The notes: generated by a model from the letters alone, not told the origin. A stretch of DNA of 64,000 nt from Paraburkholderia acidipaludis NBRC 101816 (GCF_000684975.1 NZ_BAXZ01000017.1:1-64000), one strand, 5' to 3'. Positions 8,567 to 17,857 are shown, counted from the first letter of the stretch. Numbers and translations are program-made.

Positions 8567-9628
8567 ATGTATCCGACTTACGGTTATGCCGCACAGAACG
8601 CCAGCACGCCGCTCGCGCCGTTCGAATTCCAGCGCCGCGCGCTGCGCGAAAACGACGTGCGCATCGACGTGCAGTTCTGCGGCGTCTGCCACTCCGACCT
8701 GCACCAGGCGCGCAACGAATGGCGCAACTCGATGTATCCGGTCGTGCCGGGCCACGAGATCGTCGGCCGTGTGGCGGAAGTGGGTCCGGGCGTCGCGGGT
8801 TTCAAGGTCGGCCAGCTCGTGGGCGTAGGCTGCCTCGTCGATTCGTGCCGCACCTGCGCGAGCTGCGCCGAAGGCCTCGAACAGTATTGCGAAAACGGTT
8901 TCGTCGGCACCTATAACGGCGTCGACCGCGTGAGCGGCGAAACCACCTACGGCGGCTACTCCACGCAGCTCGTGGTGGACGAAGCCTTCGTGCTGCGCGT
9001 GCCCGAGAACCTCGACCCCGCGGCCGCCGCGCCGCTGCTGTGCGCCGGCATCACGACGTACTCGCCGCTGCGCACGTGGGGCGCGGGCCCCGGCAAGAAG
9101 GTCGGCGTGGTGGGCCTCGGCGGTCTCGGCCACATGGGCGTGAAGCTCGCGCACGCCATGGGCGCGCATGTGGTGCTGTTCACCACGTCGCCTTCGAAGA
9201 TCGAGGACGGCAAGCGCCTGGGCGCCGACGAAGTCGTGATCTCGAAAGACCCGGAGCAGATGCAGGCCCACGCGAACAGTTTCGACCTGATCGTCAACAC
9301 CGTGGCCGCGCAGCACGACCTGAACCCGTTCATCGAGCTGCTGCGCCGCGACGGCACGATGGTGCTGGTGGGCGCGCCCGAGCACGATCACCCGTCGCCG
9401 CAGGTGTTCAACCTGATTTTCAAGCGGCGGCGCCTTGCGGGCTCGCTGATCGGCGGGATCGAGGAAACGCAGGAGATGCTGGACTTCTGCGGGCAGCACG
9501 GCATTACGTCGGATATCGAAATGATTGCGATGCAGGACATCAACGCCGCTTACGAGCGCATGCTCAAGAGCGATGTGAAGTACCGCTTCGTGATCGACCT
9601 CGACACGCTGCGCGCCGCAGCCCGTTAA
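8567..9628 (+). CDS. Zinc-dependent NAD(P) alcohol dehydrogenase (YahK/Ahr-like)
   Basis: This 353-residue medium-chain dehydrogenase interconverts aldehydes and alcohols. Visible are the catalytic zinc ligands (FCGVCHSD and GHEIVG), the structural-zinc cysteines (CRTCASCAEGLEQYC), and the Rossmann motif GLGGLGHMGVKLAHAMGA. This combination fits the cinnamyl-alcohol/YahK type, which normally prefers NADPH. The start is ATG 8567 because AGGAG lies about 10 bases upstream; the frame stays open much further 5' without coding value. The divergent AraC gene is its likely regulator. The substrate is not evident from sequence. Confidence 0.92.
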   Translation: MYPTYGYAAQNASTPLAPFEFQRRALRENDVRIDVQFCGVCHSDLHQARNEWRNSMYPVVPGHEIVGRVAEVGPGVAGFKVGQLVGVGCLVDSCRTCASCAEGLEQYCENGFVGTYNGVDRVSGETTYGGYSTQLVVDEAFVLRVPENLDPAAAAPLLCAGITTYSPLRTWGAGPGKKVGVVGLGGLGHMGVKLAHAMGAHVVLFTTSPSKIEDGKRLGADEVVISKDPEQMQAHANSFDLIVNTVAAQHDLNPFIELLRRDGTMVLVGAPEHDHPSPQVFNLIFKRRRLAGSLIGGIEETQEMLDFCGQHGITSDIEMIAMQDINAAYERMLKSDVKYRFVIDLDTLRAAAR

Positions 9629-9856
9629 GCCGCACCGACACCGCCCGACCTGCCGGGCCGTCGGTTCCTGACGGCCCGCCCGCCTCCCGCATTCCGCCTG
9701 GCGCTTCGTGAAAACGTAGCGCCGGCGCCCGCCCCCTCAACCGCCGCGCGCCCTTCTCCGCAGACGCCGGCACCGCGACCCGCTCCGTTCGCTTCGCGGC
9801 TTACCGCTTTCTCGCAGCACTGCGGATCTCTCAAGTCAGTAACCAGGAGCTTGCCC

Positions 9857-10813
9857 GTGATCGACCGTATCCAGGCGATGCGTACCTTCGTTCGCATCGT
9901 CGACACCAACAGTTTCACGAAAGCCGCACAGTCGCTCGACATGCCGCGCGCGAGCGCGACCACGATTCTGCAAAACCTCGAGGCGCTGCTCGGCACCCAG
10001 TTGCTCGTGCGCACCACGCGGCGTCTCTCGCTCACGCCCGAAGGCGCCGCCTATTACGAACGCTGCGCGCACATCCTCGCCGACATCGACGACGCCGAGG
10101 CCAGCGTGCGCCAGTCGCCCGGCGGCATCACCGGACGCCTGCGCGTGGAAATGCCGGGCCTGATCGCCAACGCGATCGTGCTGCCCGCGCTCGACGATTT
10201 CCACGCACGCTATCCGCAGATCGACCTCGTGATCGGCGTGAGCCTGCGCAACGTCGACCTCGTCGGCGAAGGGGTGGATTGCAGCATCCAGCTCGGCCCC
10301 CTGCCCGACTCGGGGCTCGCGGCGCGCCGGCTCGGTGTGCTCGAGCACGTGACCTGCGCGAGCCCCGCCTACCTCGAACGGCGCGGCTCGCCGGGCTCGC
10401 TCGACGAGCTCGCGGAGCATCAGGTGGTGAACTTCCTTTCGCCGCTCTCGGGCCGCCCGCTCGAATTCGACTTCGAGGTGGACGGCAGCGCGACGAAAGT
10501 GAAGGTAGACGGCTTCGTGCACGTGAGCGACGACCTCGCCTATCTCACCTGCGGGCTGCAGGGGCTCGGTCTCGTGCAGCCGCCGCGCCTTGCGGCGCAG
10601 CCGTACCTGGACAGCGGCTCGCTGATCGAGGTGCTGCCGCAATGGAAACCGCTGCCGACGCCGGTTTCGGTCGCCTACGTGAAGACGCGCCAGGTGTCGC
10701 CGCGCGTGCGCGTATTCGTAGACTGGCTCGCCGAGCTGTTCGAAGGGGCCGGACCGATGAACCGCGACCTCTCGCGGGTGCGCCAGTTGCTGGGCGGATT
10801 GCAGTACGCCTGA
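9857..10813 (+). CDS. LysR-family transcriptional regulator (CrgA-like)
   Basis: This is a 318-residue regulator with the N-terminal winged helix (AMRTFVRIVDTNSFTKAAQS, LEALLGTQLLVRTTRRLSLT) and a LysR substrate-binding domain. The segment PGGITGRLRVEMPG is typical of the CrgA/YafC branch. GTG at 9857 is chosen because AGGAG (9845-9849) lies 7 bases upstream; a TTG at 9851 is in frame but too close. It lies downstream of the alcohol dehydrogenase in the same direction with 228 bases between. No dedicated divergent partner is present, so its target is unclear. Confidence 0.88.
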   Translation: MIDRIQAMRTFVRIVDTNSFTKAAQSLDMPRASATTILQNLEALLGTQLLVRTTRRLSLTPEGAAYYERCAHILADIDDAEASVRQSPGGITGRLRVEMPGLIANAIVLPALDDFHARYPQIDLVIGVSLRNVDLVGEGVDCSIQLGPLPDSGLAARRLGVLEHVTCASPAYLERRGSPGSLDELAEHQVVNFLSPLSGRPLEFDFEVDGSATKVKVDGFVHVSDDLAYLTCGLQGLGLVQPPRLAAQPYLDSGSLIEVLPQWKPLPTPVSVAYVKTRQVSPRVRVFVDWLAELFEGAGPMNRDLSRVRQLLGGLQYA

Positions 10814-10833
10814 CCAGGTCAGGCGGGGCGGCG

Positions 10834-11475
10834 TCAAACCGGCCGCGTGAGCGCCATGCCCCGTCGCGCGTGAAAGCGCGCGACGGTCTCGTAGGGAAGC
10901 CACGCATCCGCCTGGTAGGGCGCCACGCCCGACGGATTATGAAACCAGACGCCGCCATCGCCGCGGCCGTGCAGCAGGATCAGATGGCCGCCGCGTTGCT
11001 GGTTGGGCCGCTCCGGCCGGCGGATCTCCGCGCTGACCGAAACGATGGTCAGCGTATCGGCCGAAACGCGCGCGGCCGTCTCCTCGATCGCCTCGTCGGT
11101 GATCACCTCGACGCACACGCCGAACTCGGCCTCCACCCAATCGGCGAACGGGCGATAGATCAATCCGTCCACGCCGCCGTCCTCCCGCAGCCGAAAAGCA
11201 CCGTGCCGTAACGCGGCTTCGAGCAGATCGGCACGCGTGCCATGCGCGATGCCCCAGTAGTCGAGCGCCGATTCGAAGCAGGCGAGCCCGCACAGCCGCT
11301 GCGCCCAGAAACGGTAAGCATCCGGATCGATGAAGCCGCTGCGGCGCCATTGCGGATCGCCGCATGGGTCGACGCCCTCCTCGGCGATGCATGCAACCCA
11401 CTCGGGGCTGCCCCACTGACTGAAGTAAGGAACGCCGTGATTTCGCACGGTCGTTTCGTCTTGAACAGGATTCAC
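10834..11475 (-). CDS. C39-like (papain-fold) cysteine peptidase family protein
   Basis: This 213-residue protein has the pattern of the peptidase C39-like family: a cysteine in LCGLACFESALDYWG, a histidine in GGHLILLHGRG, and an Asn/Asp in WFHNPSG, in the right order for a catalytic triad. There is no signal peptide and no transporter, so this is not a bacteriocin-processing ABC protein. Such stand-alone proteins are of unknown substrate. It is convergent with the LysR gene (20-base gap). GC is like its surroundings. Confidence 0.6.
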   Translation of the reverse strand: MNPVQDETTVRNHGVPYFSQWGSPEWVACIAEEGVDPCGDPQWRRSGFIDPDAYRFWAQRLCGLACFESALDYWGIAHGTRADLLEAALRHGAFRLREDGGVDGLIYRPFADWVEAEFGVCVEVITDEAIEETAARVSADTLTIVSVSAEIRRPERPNQQRGGHLILLHGRGDGGVWFHNPSGVAPYQADAWLPYETVARFHARRGMALTRPV

Positions 11476-11744
11476 GCGGTTCGCGCGCCCGAAGGCGCAG
11501 GAAAGTCAGAAACACGCATGTTCTCAGCGAGTCCGGCTCGCCGCAACACCCAAGTGAGACTATCCTGCAGACAGCAAACGTTTCACTTACCAAAAGGAGT
11601 CTTACAAAAAGCCGCGACGGCGCCAAATTATGCGTTTAGAATATTGTTTCCATGCATGCCGGCCACCGGCATCACGGTCACGGCAAGCACATTGCCGCAC
11701 GCCACTACTACTCAAAAACTGAATCCACGATTTCCCCCCAAGGC

Positions 11745-12599
11745 ATGTCGAACGTTGGACACTCACCCGACTCGGCCACGGTTGCGGAGCGCGTGCGCGA
11801 GCTGATGAGCCGTCATGGCATCGGCAAGCGCCAGCAGACCACCGAGCTTTGCCGGATCCTCGATCTCAGCTTTTCGCAAGGGCACCGCAAGCTGCGCGGC
11901 AACAGCCCGTGGACGCTCGCGCAAATCAAGAAGGTCGCCGAAGCCTTCGGCGAACCGGCAGGCCAGCTCTTCGGCGCCCAGCTGCTCGATCCGGGCGTGG
12001 TGGGCGCGACCGCTCAGGAAGCGCTGCTCTGCGTGAGCGCGGCCGAACTGCCGTGCACCGCCTGGATCGGCATACCGGTCGAGGCCGGCAGCCGTCCCGA
12101 GTTCGTCGCCTACGAGAAACAAGGCCAGTGGCGCGTGGTGCGTCCGGACGGCGCGCTCTACCAGAACGCGCGTGAAGTCCACAAGATCGAGATCTATCCG
12201 CGCCGCGCCGAGGCCGACAAGCCGTCGATCGCCGTGGTCGACGACGACCGCGCCTCCGCCGACAACCTGCGCGATTATCTCGAACACACCGGCTATGCGG
12301 CACAGGCAATCTACGGCCTCGCGGCCTTCGAGGAAGCGCTGGAGAACCAGGTGTTCGACGGCGTGGTGATCGACTGGCTGTTCGGCTGCCAGACGGCCGC
12401 CGAGGCGATCCGGCGAATCCGCGCCTCCGAGAATCCCGACGCGCCGATCTTCGTGCTGACGGGCGAATTGCTCACCGGCAAGGCGAGCGAGTCGGACATC
12501 AGCCAGGTGGTGCGCCACTACAACGTGGCGTGCTACGAAAAACCCGCGCGCATGGCGATCCTCGTCGCCGATCTCTCGAAGCGTCTCAATCGCGGTTAG
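11745..12599 (+). CDS. Response regulator with N-terminal BetR helix-turn-helix and C-terminal receiver
   Basis: This is a 284-residue regulator with reversed domain order. Residues about 5-80 match the BetR DNA-binding domain (SRHGIGKRQQTTELCRILDL, FSQGHRKLRG, WTLAQIKKVAEAFG). Residues about 160-284 are a receiver: acidic pair in VVDDDRAS, phospho-acceptor Asp in GVVIDWLF, Thr in LTGEL and Lys in YEKPARM. The frame opens earlier, but ATG 11745 starts the conserved part. Its 3' end overlaps the convergent hybrid kinase by 14 bases, and that kinase is the obvious partner. The linker (about 80-155) is unassigned and could hold an input function. Confidence 0.82.
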   Translation: MSNVGHSPDSATVAERVRELMSRHGIGKRQQTTELCRILDLSFSQGHRKLRGNSPWTLAQIKKVAEAFGEPAGQLFGAQLLDPGVVGATAQEALLCVSAAELPCTAWIGIPVEAGSRPEFVAYEKQGQWRVVRPDGALYQNAREVHKIEIYPRRAEADKPSIAVVDDDRASADNLRDYLEHTGYAAQAIYGLAAFEEALENQVFDGVVIDWLFGCQTAAEAIRRIRASENPDAPIFVLTGELLTGKASESDISQVVRHYNVACYEKPARMAILVADLSKRLNRG

Positions 12600-14397
12600 G
12601 CCGCGGCGCGGCCAGCGCGCGCTGCAAGGCGAAGCGCAGCTCCTCGTAGTGCACGGGCTTCGTCAGATAGTCGAAGAACGGACCGACGCCGCCGCTTGCG
12701 GTAAGCGCCGCGACATCCGCGCTCACCACGATCACCGGCGGGCGCGCCCCCGTCGTCGCGCCGGCATCGAGGCCCGCGACGAACGCATAACCGTCGCGGC
12801 CCGGCATGTGCAGGTCGAGCAGCACGACGTCGCACGACTGCGTCGACACCAGCGCGAGGGCGCTGTCAGCGTCGGCGGTCGCAAACGTCGCGTAGCCCAT
12901 GTGCGCCGCCATCTCGCAGAGCGATTCGCGCACGAGCGGATTGTCGTCCACCACGAGCACGCGCGGACGGCGCGGCGCGTCGTCGGCCACGCGTCCCGCG
13001 CCGGCGGCGGCCAGCGCCTCCACCGGGGCCACCGGCAACGTCACGGTGAAGGTCGTGCCTTCGCCCACGCGGCTGTCGGTGCCGACCGTGCCGCCGAACA
13101 GGGCCACGAGGCCGCTCACGATCGCGAGCCCCATGCCCGCGCCTTCATAGCGGCGCGAGCGCGAGCTGTCGAGCTGCATGAACTCCTTGAAGATGAGCGG
13201 AATCTGTTCGGGCGGCACACCCGGCCCCGTGTCGCTCACCACGATCGCCAGCGTGCGCGCCTCCAGCACGAACTCGATGCGCACCGTGCCGCGCTCGGTA
13301 TAGCGGATCGCGTTCGTCACGAGATTGTTGGCGATCTGGCGAATGCGATGCGGATCGGACACGATCTGCTGCGCGGCCCCGCGCCACGCGTGCTCGAACG
13401 CGAGCCCCCGGCCCAGCGCGGCGGCCTCGTTCTGATCGACGATCGACTGCAGGAGCTCGCGCGGATCGAACAGCTCCTCGCGCAGTTCGAGCTTGCCCGC
13501 GCCCAGCCGCGCGTAGTCGGTGAGATCCTTCATCTGCGCTTCGAGCTGGCGCGCGGCGGTTTCGAGCCGCTGGATCACCTTGCGGTCCGCTTCGGAGTGC
13601 GAATTGAAGCCGAGCAGCTCGATCGACGAAACGATCGCATGCAGCGGCGTGCGCAGCTCGTGGCTGATCATGCCGAGGAACGCGTCCTTCGCGGTGCTTG
13701 CCTCGCGCGCGGCGCGGCTCGCCTGGTGCTCGGCTTCGAGCGCCGCGCGCTGCTGGCGCAGGAGGCGCGTGCGCCGGTAGCCGTTCATCACGAGCAGCAC
13801 GGCCGCCGCCGCGGAAAGCACCAACAGCACGAAACCGGCCGCGAAAAGCTCGCGGCGCCTCGTGATGAAGTCGCGGCGAATGTCCTCGCGCTCCACGATG
13901 TCGGCGTAACGGCGGTTCAGCGAGAGGTCCGTGACCTCGGACCAATGCTCGCGCAGCACCTCGACCATCGGCACGATGCGCGCCGGCTCGGCATCGAGCG
14001 CGGCAAACTGCGCGTCGAACGGCGCGATCGCCGCGTCGAGCGCGGCGAGGTCGGCCTGCTGACGCTGCATGAGCGCGGGCATGCCGACGAGCGAACGCGT
14101 CGAGCCCTTCATGACGTTCAGCTTCGACTGCAGCACGGCGTAGCGCAGCCGCAGCGTCTCGAGATCGACGTCCGTGCCGTTCGCGTAGAGCAGCAGCTGG
14201 CTTTCCAGGCGCGCATAAGCGATCTGAAGCTGGGCCGCGTCCCAGTAGAGGCCGTCGTAGTTGCCGGTGATGCGCTGAACCACGCGCGGATTGAGCAGGT
14301 TCGCGTACATCACATAGCCGACCGCCGCCACTGGCGGCGCGAGCGCGACGATCCAGACCAGCACATGCACTAAGCGCCGCAACCGCCGATGCATCAT
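12586..14397 (-). CDS. Hybrid sensor histidine kinase with C-terminal receiver
   Basis: This is a 603-residue inner-membrane kinase. Membrane segment 1 is at about residues 10-30, a helical periplasmic domain spans about 31-185, and segment 2 is at about 188-208. Then come HisKA (phospho-His in SHELRTPLHAI), HATPase (N box NNLVTNAIRY, G1 DTGPGVPP, G2 GAGMGLAIV), and a receiver with Asp in VVLLDLHMPGRDG and Lys in LTKPVHY. No PAS, HAMP or HPt domain was found, so a phosphorelay through the receiver would need an external HPt. It starts 7 bases after the SUOX-fold gene ends, in the same operon, which suggests the periplasmic protein is a sensory partner. The BetR regulator is the likely output. 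Confidence 0.9.
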   Translation of the reverse strand: MMHRRLRRLVHVLVWIVALAPPVAAVGYVMYANLLNPRVVQRITGNYDGLYWDAAQLQIAYARLESQLLLYANGTDVDLETLRLRYAVLQSKLNVMKGSTRSLVGMPALMQRQQADLAALDAAIAPFDAQFAALDAEPARIVPMVEVLREHWSEVTDLSLNRRYADIVEREDIRRDFITRRRELFAAGFVLLVLSAAAAVLLVMNGYRRTRLLRQQRAALEAEHQASRAAREASTAKDAFLGMISHELRTPLHAIVSSIELLGFNSHSEADRKVIQRLETAARQLEAQMKDLTDYARLGAGKLELREELFDPRELLQSIVDQNEAAALGRGLAFEHAWRGAAQQIVSDPHRIRQIANNLVTNAIRYTERGTVRIEFVLEARTLAIVVSDTGPGVPPEQIPLIFKEFMQLDSSRSRRYEGAGMGLAIVSGLVALFGGTVGTDSRVGEGTTFTVTLPVAPVEALAAAGAGRVADDAPRRPRVLVVDDNPLVRESLCEMAAHMGYATFATADADSALALVSTQSCDVVLLDLHMPGRDGYAFVAGLDAGATTGARPPVIVVSADVAALTASGGVGPFFDYLTKPVHYEELRFALQRALAAPRPNRD

Positions 14398-14404
14398 GCC
14401 CCGC

Positions 14405-14917
14405 TCATTGCTTGATGGTCATCGACTTGATCTGCCAGGCGAACTTGGCGTCGCCGGCGGAACCGTCCAGTTCCAGCGGATACTGGTCGCGCGGATAGAT
14501 CAGGAACAGCGGGCCGAAATCGCTGACCTTCAGGCGCTTGCCGTTCATCGCGTAGGCAAGCACCACGCCATAATGCGCGGCGTCGGCCACCGGCACGATG
14601 CAGGTGTAGTCGTCGATGGTATGGATCTCGATCTCGCTACCGTAGGCGCCCACGGCCTTGAGCACGTCGGAGAGCAGCGGTCCCGTGAAGGTAGAGCGCG
14701 GCGTCCATGTGGTCGAGGTGGCGATCGCGTGCACGGGCAGCTTGAGCAATTGCGCCTCGGTGAAGTGATAGGCCGTGTGCGCCGGGTTGTTGGTCACGCG
14801 CACTTCGCCGTCGATGTCGAGCGAAAGCGGCGCGAGCGGCGCGGCATGCGCCGCCGCGCTTCCGGCCGCCAGCGCCATTGCGGCGGTCCAGCGCCGCCAG
14901 CCTGCAAGTCCCCACAT
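14405..14917 (-). CDS. Small exported SUOX-fold (molybdopterin oxidoreductase-like) protein, probable sensory partner of the kinase
   Basis: This 170-residue protein has a signal peptide ending around AAAHAAPL. The mature part resembles the sulfite-oxidase-type Mo-cofactor fold (TWTPRSTFTGPLLSDVLKAV, then FGPLFLIYPRDQYP). The only cysteine in the mature part is in DDYTCIVP; the place where catalytic family members have the molybdenum-ligating cysteine reads TSTTWTP. Catalysis therefore looks unlikely, and a role as a binding or structural partner of the kinase encoded 7 bases downstream is plausible. The start is ATG 14917 with AAGGGG 9 bases upstream. Annotation pipelines would probably call it an oxidoreductase. 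Confidence 0.7.
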   Translation of the reverse strand: MWGLAGWRRWTAAMALAAGSAAAHAAPLAPLSLDIDGEVRVTNNPAHTAYHFTEAQLLKLPVHAIATSTTWTPRSTFTGPLLSDVLKAVGAYGSEIEIHTIDDYTCIVPVADAAHYGVVLAYAMNGKRLKVSDFGPLFLIYPRDQYPLELDGSAGDAKFAWQIKSMTIKQ

Positions 14918-15126
14918 CCTTTCAAACCCCTTGTTGCATCGTTCTTCGTCTGGCCGATTCGTGGCGCCTGCGGCGCATGCGCCTCGCCGGCACTTCGCGG
15001 GCGTGCCAGCAGGCGCGCCCGAGCATAGGCATAATATCGTCAAACTTTGAACCGACAATAGCCGTCGCGGCCGCGCCACACGGGTACGGCCCGCCGCTTT
15101 GCGCCGCTATTTCCGCTTCCGAAGAG

Positions 15127-16074
15127 ATGAACAAACCTGTCGTGCCGCTCACCTACGAACAACTCGATCACTGGGTCGAATCGCTGCAGCCGCTGCTGGT
15201 TGCCGAAGATTTCGCCGCCGTGATCGGCATCCTGCGCGGCGGTGCGCCGCTCGCGCTGATGGTCTCGCACGCCACGGGCGCGAACGTCGCCTTCCTGCGC
15301 TACGAGCGCGAAACGCGCGAAGTGCGCTGGGATTCGACCCTGCCGCTGCCCGAGCCGGGCTCGAAAGTGCTGCTGTGCGAGGACATTGCCGGGCGCGGCA
15401 ACACGCTCGTGGACTGCATCGCCTTCCTGCGCGAGCACGGGCTCGTCGTGCGCACGCTCACGGGCGCCTACGACGACCTTTCGCGCCTGCGCCCGGACTA
15501 CTCGATCGACGCGAGCGGCTACTTCGCGCTGTTCCCGTGGGAGCGCCAGGCGTACACCGACCGCTACCGCGAGGACTGGACCCGCGACGGCGCGAAGGAA
15601 GGCACGCTGATGGCCGACGACCACGAATACGCGGTCTACGCGATCGACCTGGACGGCGTGCTGCTGCCCGACCTGCCGCTCGCGCGCTACGACGAGGATC
15701 TCGACGCCGCGCTCGCCGAACGCGACGCGCTGCTGCCGTTCGAGCGCATTCCCGGCATCGACATGAAGCGCACGCGCGCCATCATCACCGGGCGGCCCGA
15801 AATGGACCGCGCACGCACCCAGGACTGGCTCGAACGCTATGGCTTCGGGCATCTGGAGCTCGTGATGCGGGTGCCCGACGAGCACGACGACACGCCCTCG
15901 GACGCCGCCGCGCACAAGGCGGCCGCGGCGATCCGCTGCGGCGTCACGCATTTCATCGAGAGCGACCCGGTGCAGGCCATCTTCATCGCCCAGCGCGCGC
16001 CGCTGTTGCGCGTGATCTGGTGGAACGCGCACACGCGCACGGGCACGCTCATCGGTGCTTCGGTCTGGAGCTGA
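15127..16074 (+). CDS. Two-domain protein: phosphoribosyltransferase fused to HAD-like phosphatase domain
   Basis: This protein has 315 residues. The N-terminal half is a type I phosphoribosyltransferase: ILRGGAPLAL corresponds to the pyrophosphate-binding loop and VLLCEDIAGRGNTLVDC is the PRPP-binding motif. The C-terminal half begins YAIDLDGVLLPD, a HAD motif I (DxD), with AIITGR as motif II. The enzyme may salvage or dispose of a nucleobase or nucleotide, with both halves acting on related substrates, but neither substrate can be read from sequence. The start is ATG 15127 after GAAGAG; the open frame upstream is non-coding. It is divergent from the SUOX-fold gene (209-base gap). Confidence 0.8.
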   Translation: MNKPVVPLTYEQLDHWVESLQPLLVAEDFAAVIGILRGGAPLALMVSHATGANVAFLRYERETREVRWDSTLPLPEPGSKVLLCEDIAGRGNTLVDCIAFLREHGLVVRTLTGAYDDLSRLRPDYSIDASGYFALFPWERQAYTDRYREDWTRDGAKEGTLMADDHEYAVYAIDLDGVLLPDLPLARYDEDLDAALAERDALLPFERIPGIDMKRTRAIITGRPEMDRARTQDWLERYGFGHLELVMRVPDEHDDTPSDAAAHKAAAAIRCGVTHFIESDPVQAIFIAQRAPLLRVIWWNAHTRTGTLIGASVWS

Positions 16075-16088
16075 GCGGCCTCGCGCGT

Positions 16089-17768
16089 TCAGTTCAGCTC
16101 CCTTCCTTCTTCCAGGGCCCGCGCCGCGCGCGGCGACGCCACGACGATGAGCTTCATCGTCGCGCGCGTCGCGCCGACAAAGAGCTTGCGCGCGGCGCGC
16201 TCGTCGAACGTTTCGAAATCCACCTCGGTCAGGATCACGCAGGGCGCGGATTGCCCCTTGAAGCGATGGACGGAGTCGAGCAGCACGTCGCCCTCGCGAT
16301 ACTGCGGGTTGCCGAACAGGTCGTACTGCCCCGTGAAGCTGCGCACGCGATGCGGCCCCAGATGATCGAGCGCCGTGAGCTGCGAATGCTCGCGCCCGCG
16401 AAACGACAGCACCACGATGTCCTGCTTGCGAAAGCCGAGCGCAAGCGCCTGGGTGATCGCGCGCTTGGTGGCGGCGGCCACGGGCGGCTCGCCGGCGGCG
16501 TCGGCCCCGGCAGTCTCGTCCCAGGTGGCGAGTGCGACCTCGGAGCCGTCGAACGGGCTGCCCGCCACGAGTTCGGCGAGCGCGGGCGCGGCCGGGCCGG
16601 CGGCGTCGCGCAGGAAAGCGAGAATGTCGCGCGGGCTGCGGTAGTTCGTGCTCTCGCGCAGCACGGTCCAGCCCGGCAATGCAACCGGCTCGCGCAGATA
16701 GAGGTTCTGCAGCGGATCTTCGAGCCACCACCACGACGCGGCCGGGGCCAGCAATCGTTCGAGCGCCGCAACCCAGGCTTGCTGGAAATCCTGGCCCTCG
16801 TCCACGATCAGAACGTCGAACCGCCAGCGTTCGTCGATGGGCGCCTGCGTGAAGCGCCGCTCCAGTTCCGCGAAAACGTTGCCGCCCTCGAAATCGGGCA
16901 CGTGGCCGACGTCGCGCGCCACCCAGTCGCAGAGCTGGTGATAGTTCGCCACTTTCGCCCCGGGCGGCGCGACCTTCGCGATATGGTCCGCGAGCGGCCG
17001 GTTGAAGCAGACGTAGAGCGTGCGCTGGCCGCGCGCCACCGCGTCCGCCATGACCTGCACCGCGAGCTGCGTCTTGCCCGAACCCGCCGTGCCGATCACG
17101 CGCAGCCGGAACGGCGCGAATTCGAGCCGCCGCGCCCAGATGGCGAGCCCGCCCGCGAGCCGCGTGACGAGCGTGCCCGCCGCGCCGACCAGCGCGCTGG
17201 CGTCGGGCGCGAGCGAGAGTTCGTCGGCGAGAAAGTGGTGGATTTTCGCCGCGCACGGCAAGCGCGGCTCGTCGGCGGGCAGCGCCTCGAGCACGATCGA
17301 AACGAGCCGCGACTTGCGCGCCGCATCGACAATGCGCGCCGGATTCACGCCCGCGATGGCCGGATCGCGCACCACATGATCGGGGCAATACAGGAGTTCT
17401 TCGAGGCAGTACGTGCCCGCCCCGAACGCCGCGGTGAAGCGGCGGTGCAGCCCCTCGACGGTGCGCGCGAGCGCGACGGCCACATTGCGCTCGGTCTGCA
17501 GATGCGCCTTCACGAGCCCGTTCGGCGTCTCGCGCAGAAAACCCGTCTTCTGCTCGACGATCATTACGCGGCCCGCCGGGCTCACGATCACGAAATCCAC
17601 TTCGCCGAAGACGGAAAAGCCTTCGGCAAGCCGCGTCCAGTGCACGCCGTGATAGACCGTATAGCCGGCCGGCAGGCCGCGTTCGAGGAGCGCGAGCGTT
17701 TCGCGTTCGCGCGCGGCGGCGCCGGCGGCTTCGAGGTGTTGCCAGTTGTCGGGGACGATGCGGGCCAT
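16089..17768 (-). CDS. NERD-domain UvrD-like helicase/nuclease
   Basis: This protein has 559 residues. Residues about 20-130 are a NERD (nuclease-related) domain: FGEVDFVIVSPAG followed by MIVEQKTG supplies the D...ExK set. Residues about 230-555 are a superfamily 1 helicase: Walker A GTAGSGKTQL, Walker B VDEGQDF, the ESTNYRSPRDI motif, motif V HRFKGQSAPCVILTE and motif VI LFVGATRATM. The family is thought to act in DNA processing or defence. It stands alone here (15 bases past the convergent fusion gene), with no methylase or other defence genes nearby, so housekeeping repair is as likely as defence. Confidence 0.82.
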   Translation of the reverse strand: MARIVPDNWQHLEAAGAAARERETLALLERGLPAGYTVYHGVHWTRLAEGFSVFGEVDFVIVSPAGRVMIVEQKTGFLRETPNGLVKAHLQTERNVAVALARTVEGLHRRFTAAFGAGTYCLEELLYCPDHVVRDPAIAGVNPARIVDAARKSRLVSIVLEALPADEPRLPCAAKIHHFLADELSLAPDASALVGAAGTLVTRLAGGLAIWARRLEFAPFRLRVIGTAGSGKTQLAVQVMADAVARGQRTLYVCFNRPLADHIAKVAPPGAKVANYHQLCDWVARDVGHVPDFEGGNVFAELERRFTQAPIDERWRFDVLIVDEGQDFQQAWVAALERLLAPAASWWWLEDPLQNLYLREPVALPGWTVLRESTNYRSPRDILAFLRDAAGPAAPALAELVAGSPFDGSEVALATWDETAGADAAGEPPVAAATKRAITQALALGFRKQDIVVLSFRGREHSQLTALDHLGPHRVRSFTGQYDLFGNPQYREGDVLLDSVHRFKGQSAPCVILTEVDFETFDERAARKLFVGATRATMKLIVVASPRAARALEEGRELN

Positions 17769-17857
17769 GGACGATCCTCGCGGCGGTTGGGTGGAGTTAT
17801 TCTAGGGCCTGTCACCCGGCGAAGGTTCCCATGTAGCGGCCAGATAGTAGCCATGGA

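Noticed and set aside
12649..14373. Plus-strand frame (574 codons) opposite the hybrid kinase
   Set aside because: All kinase and receiver motifs are on the minus strand; the plus-strand product is Arg/His-rich noise.
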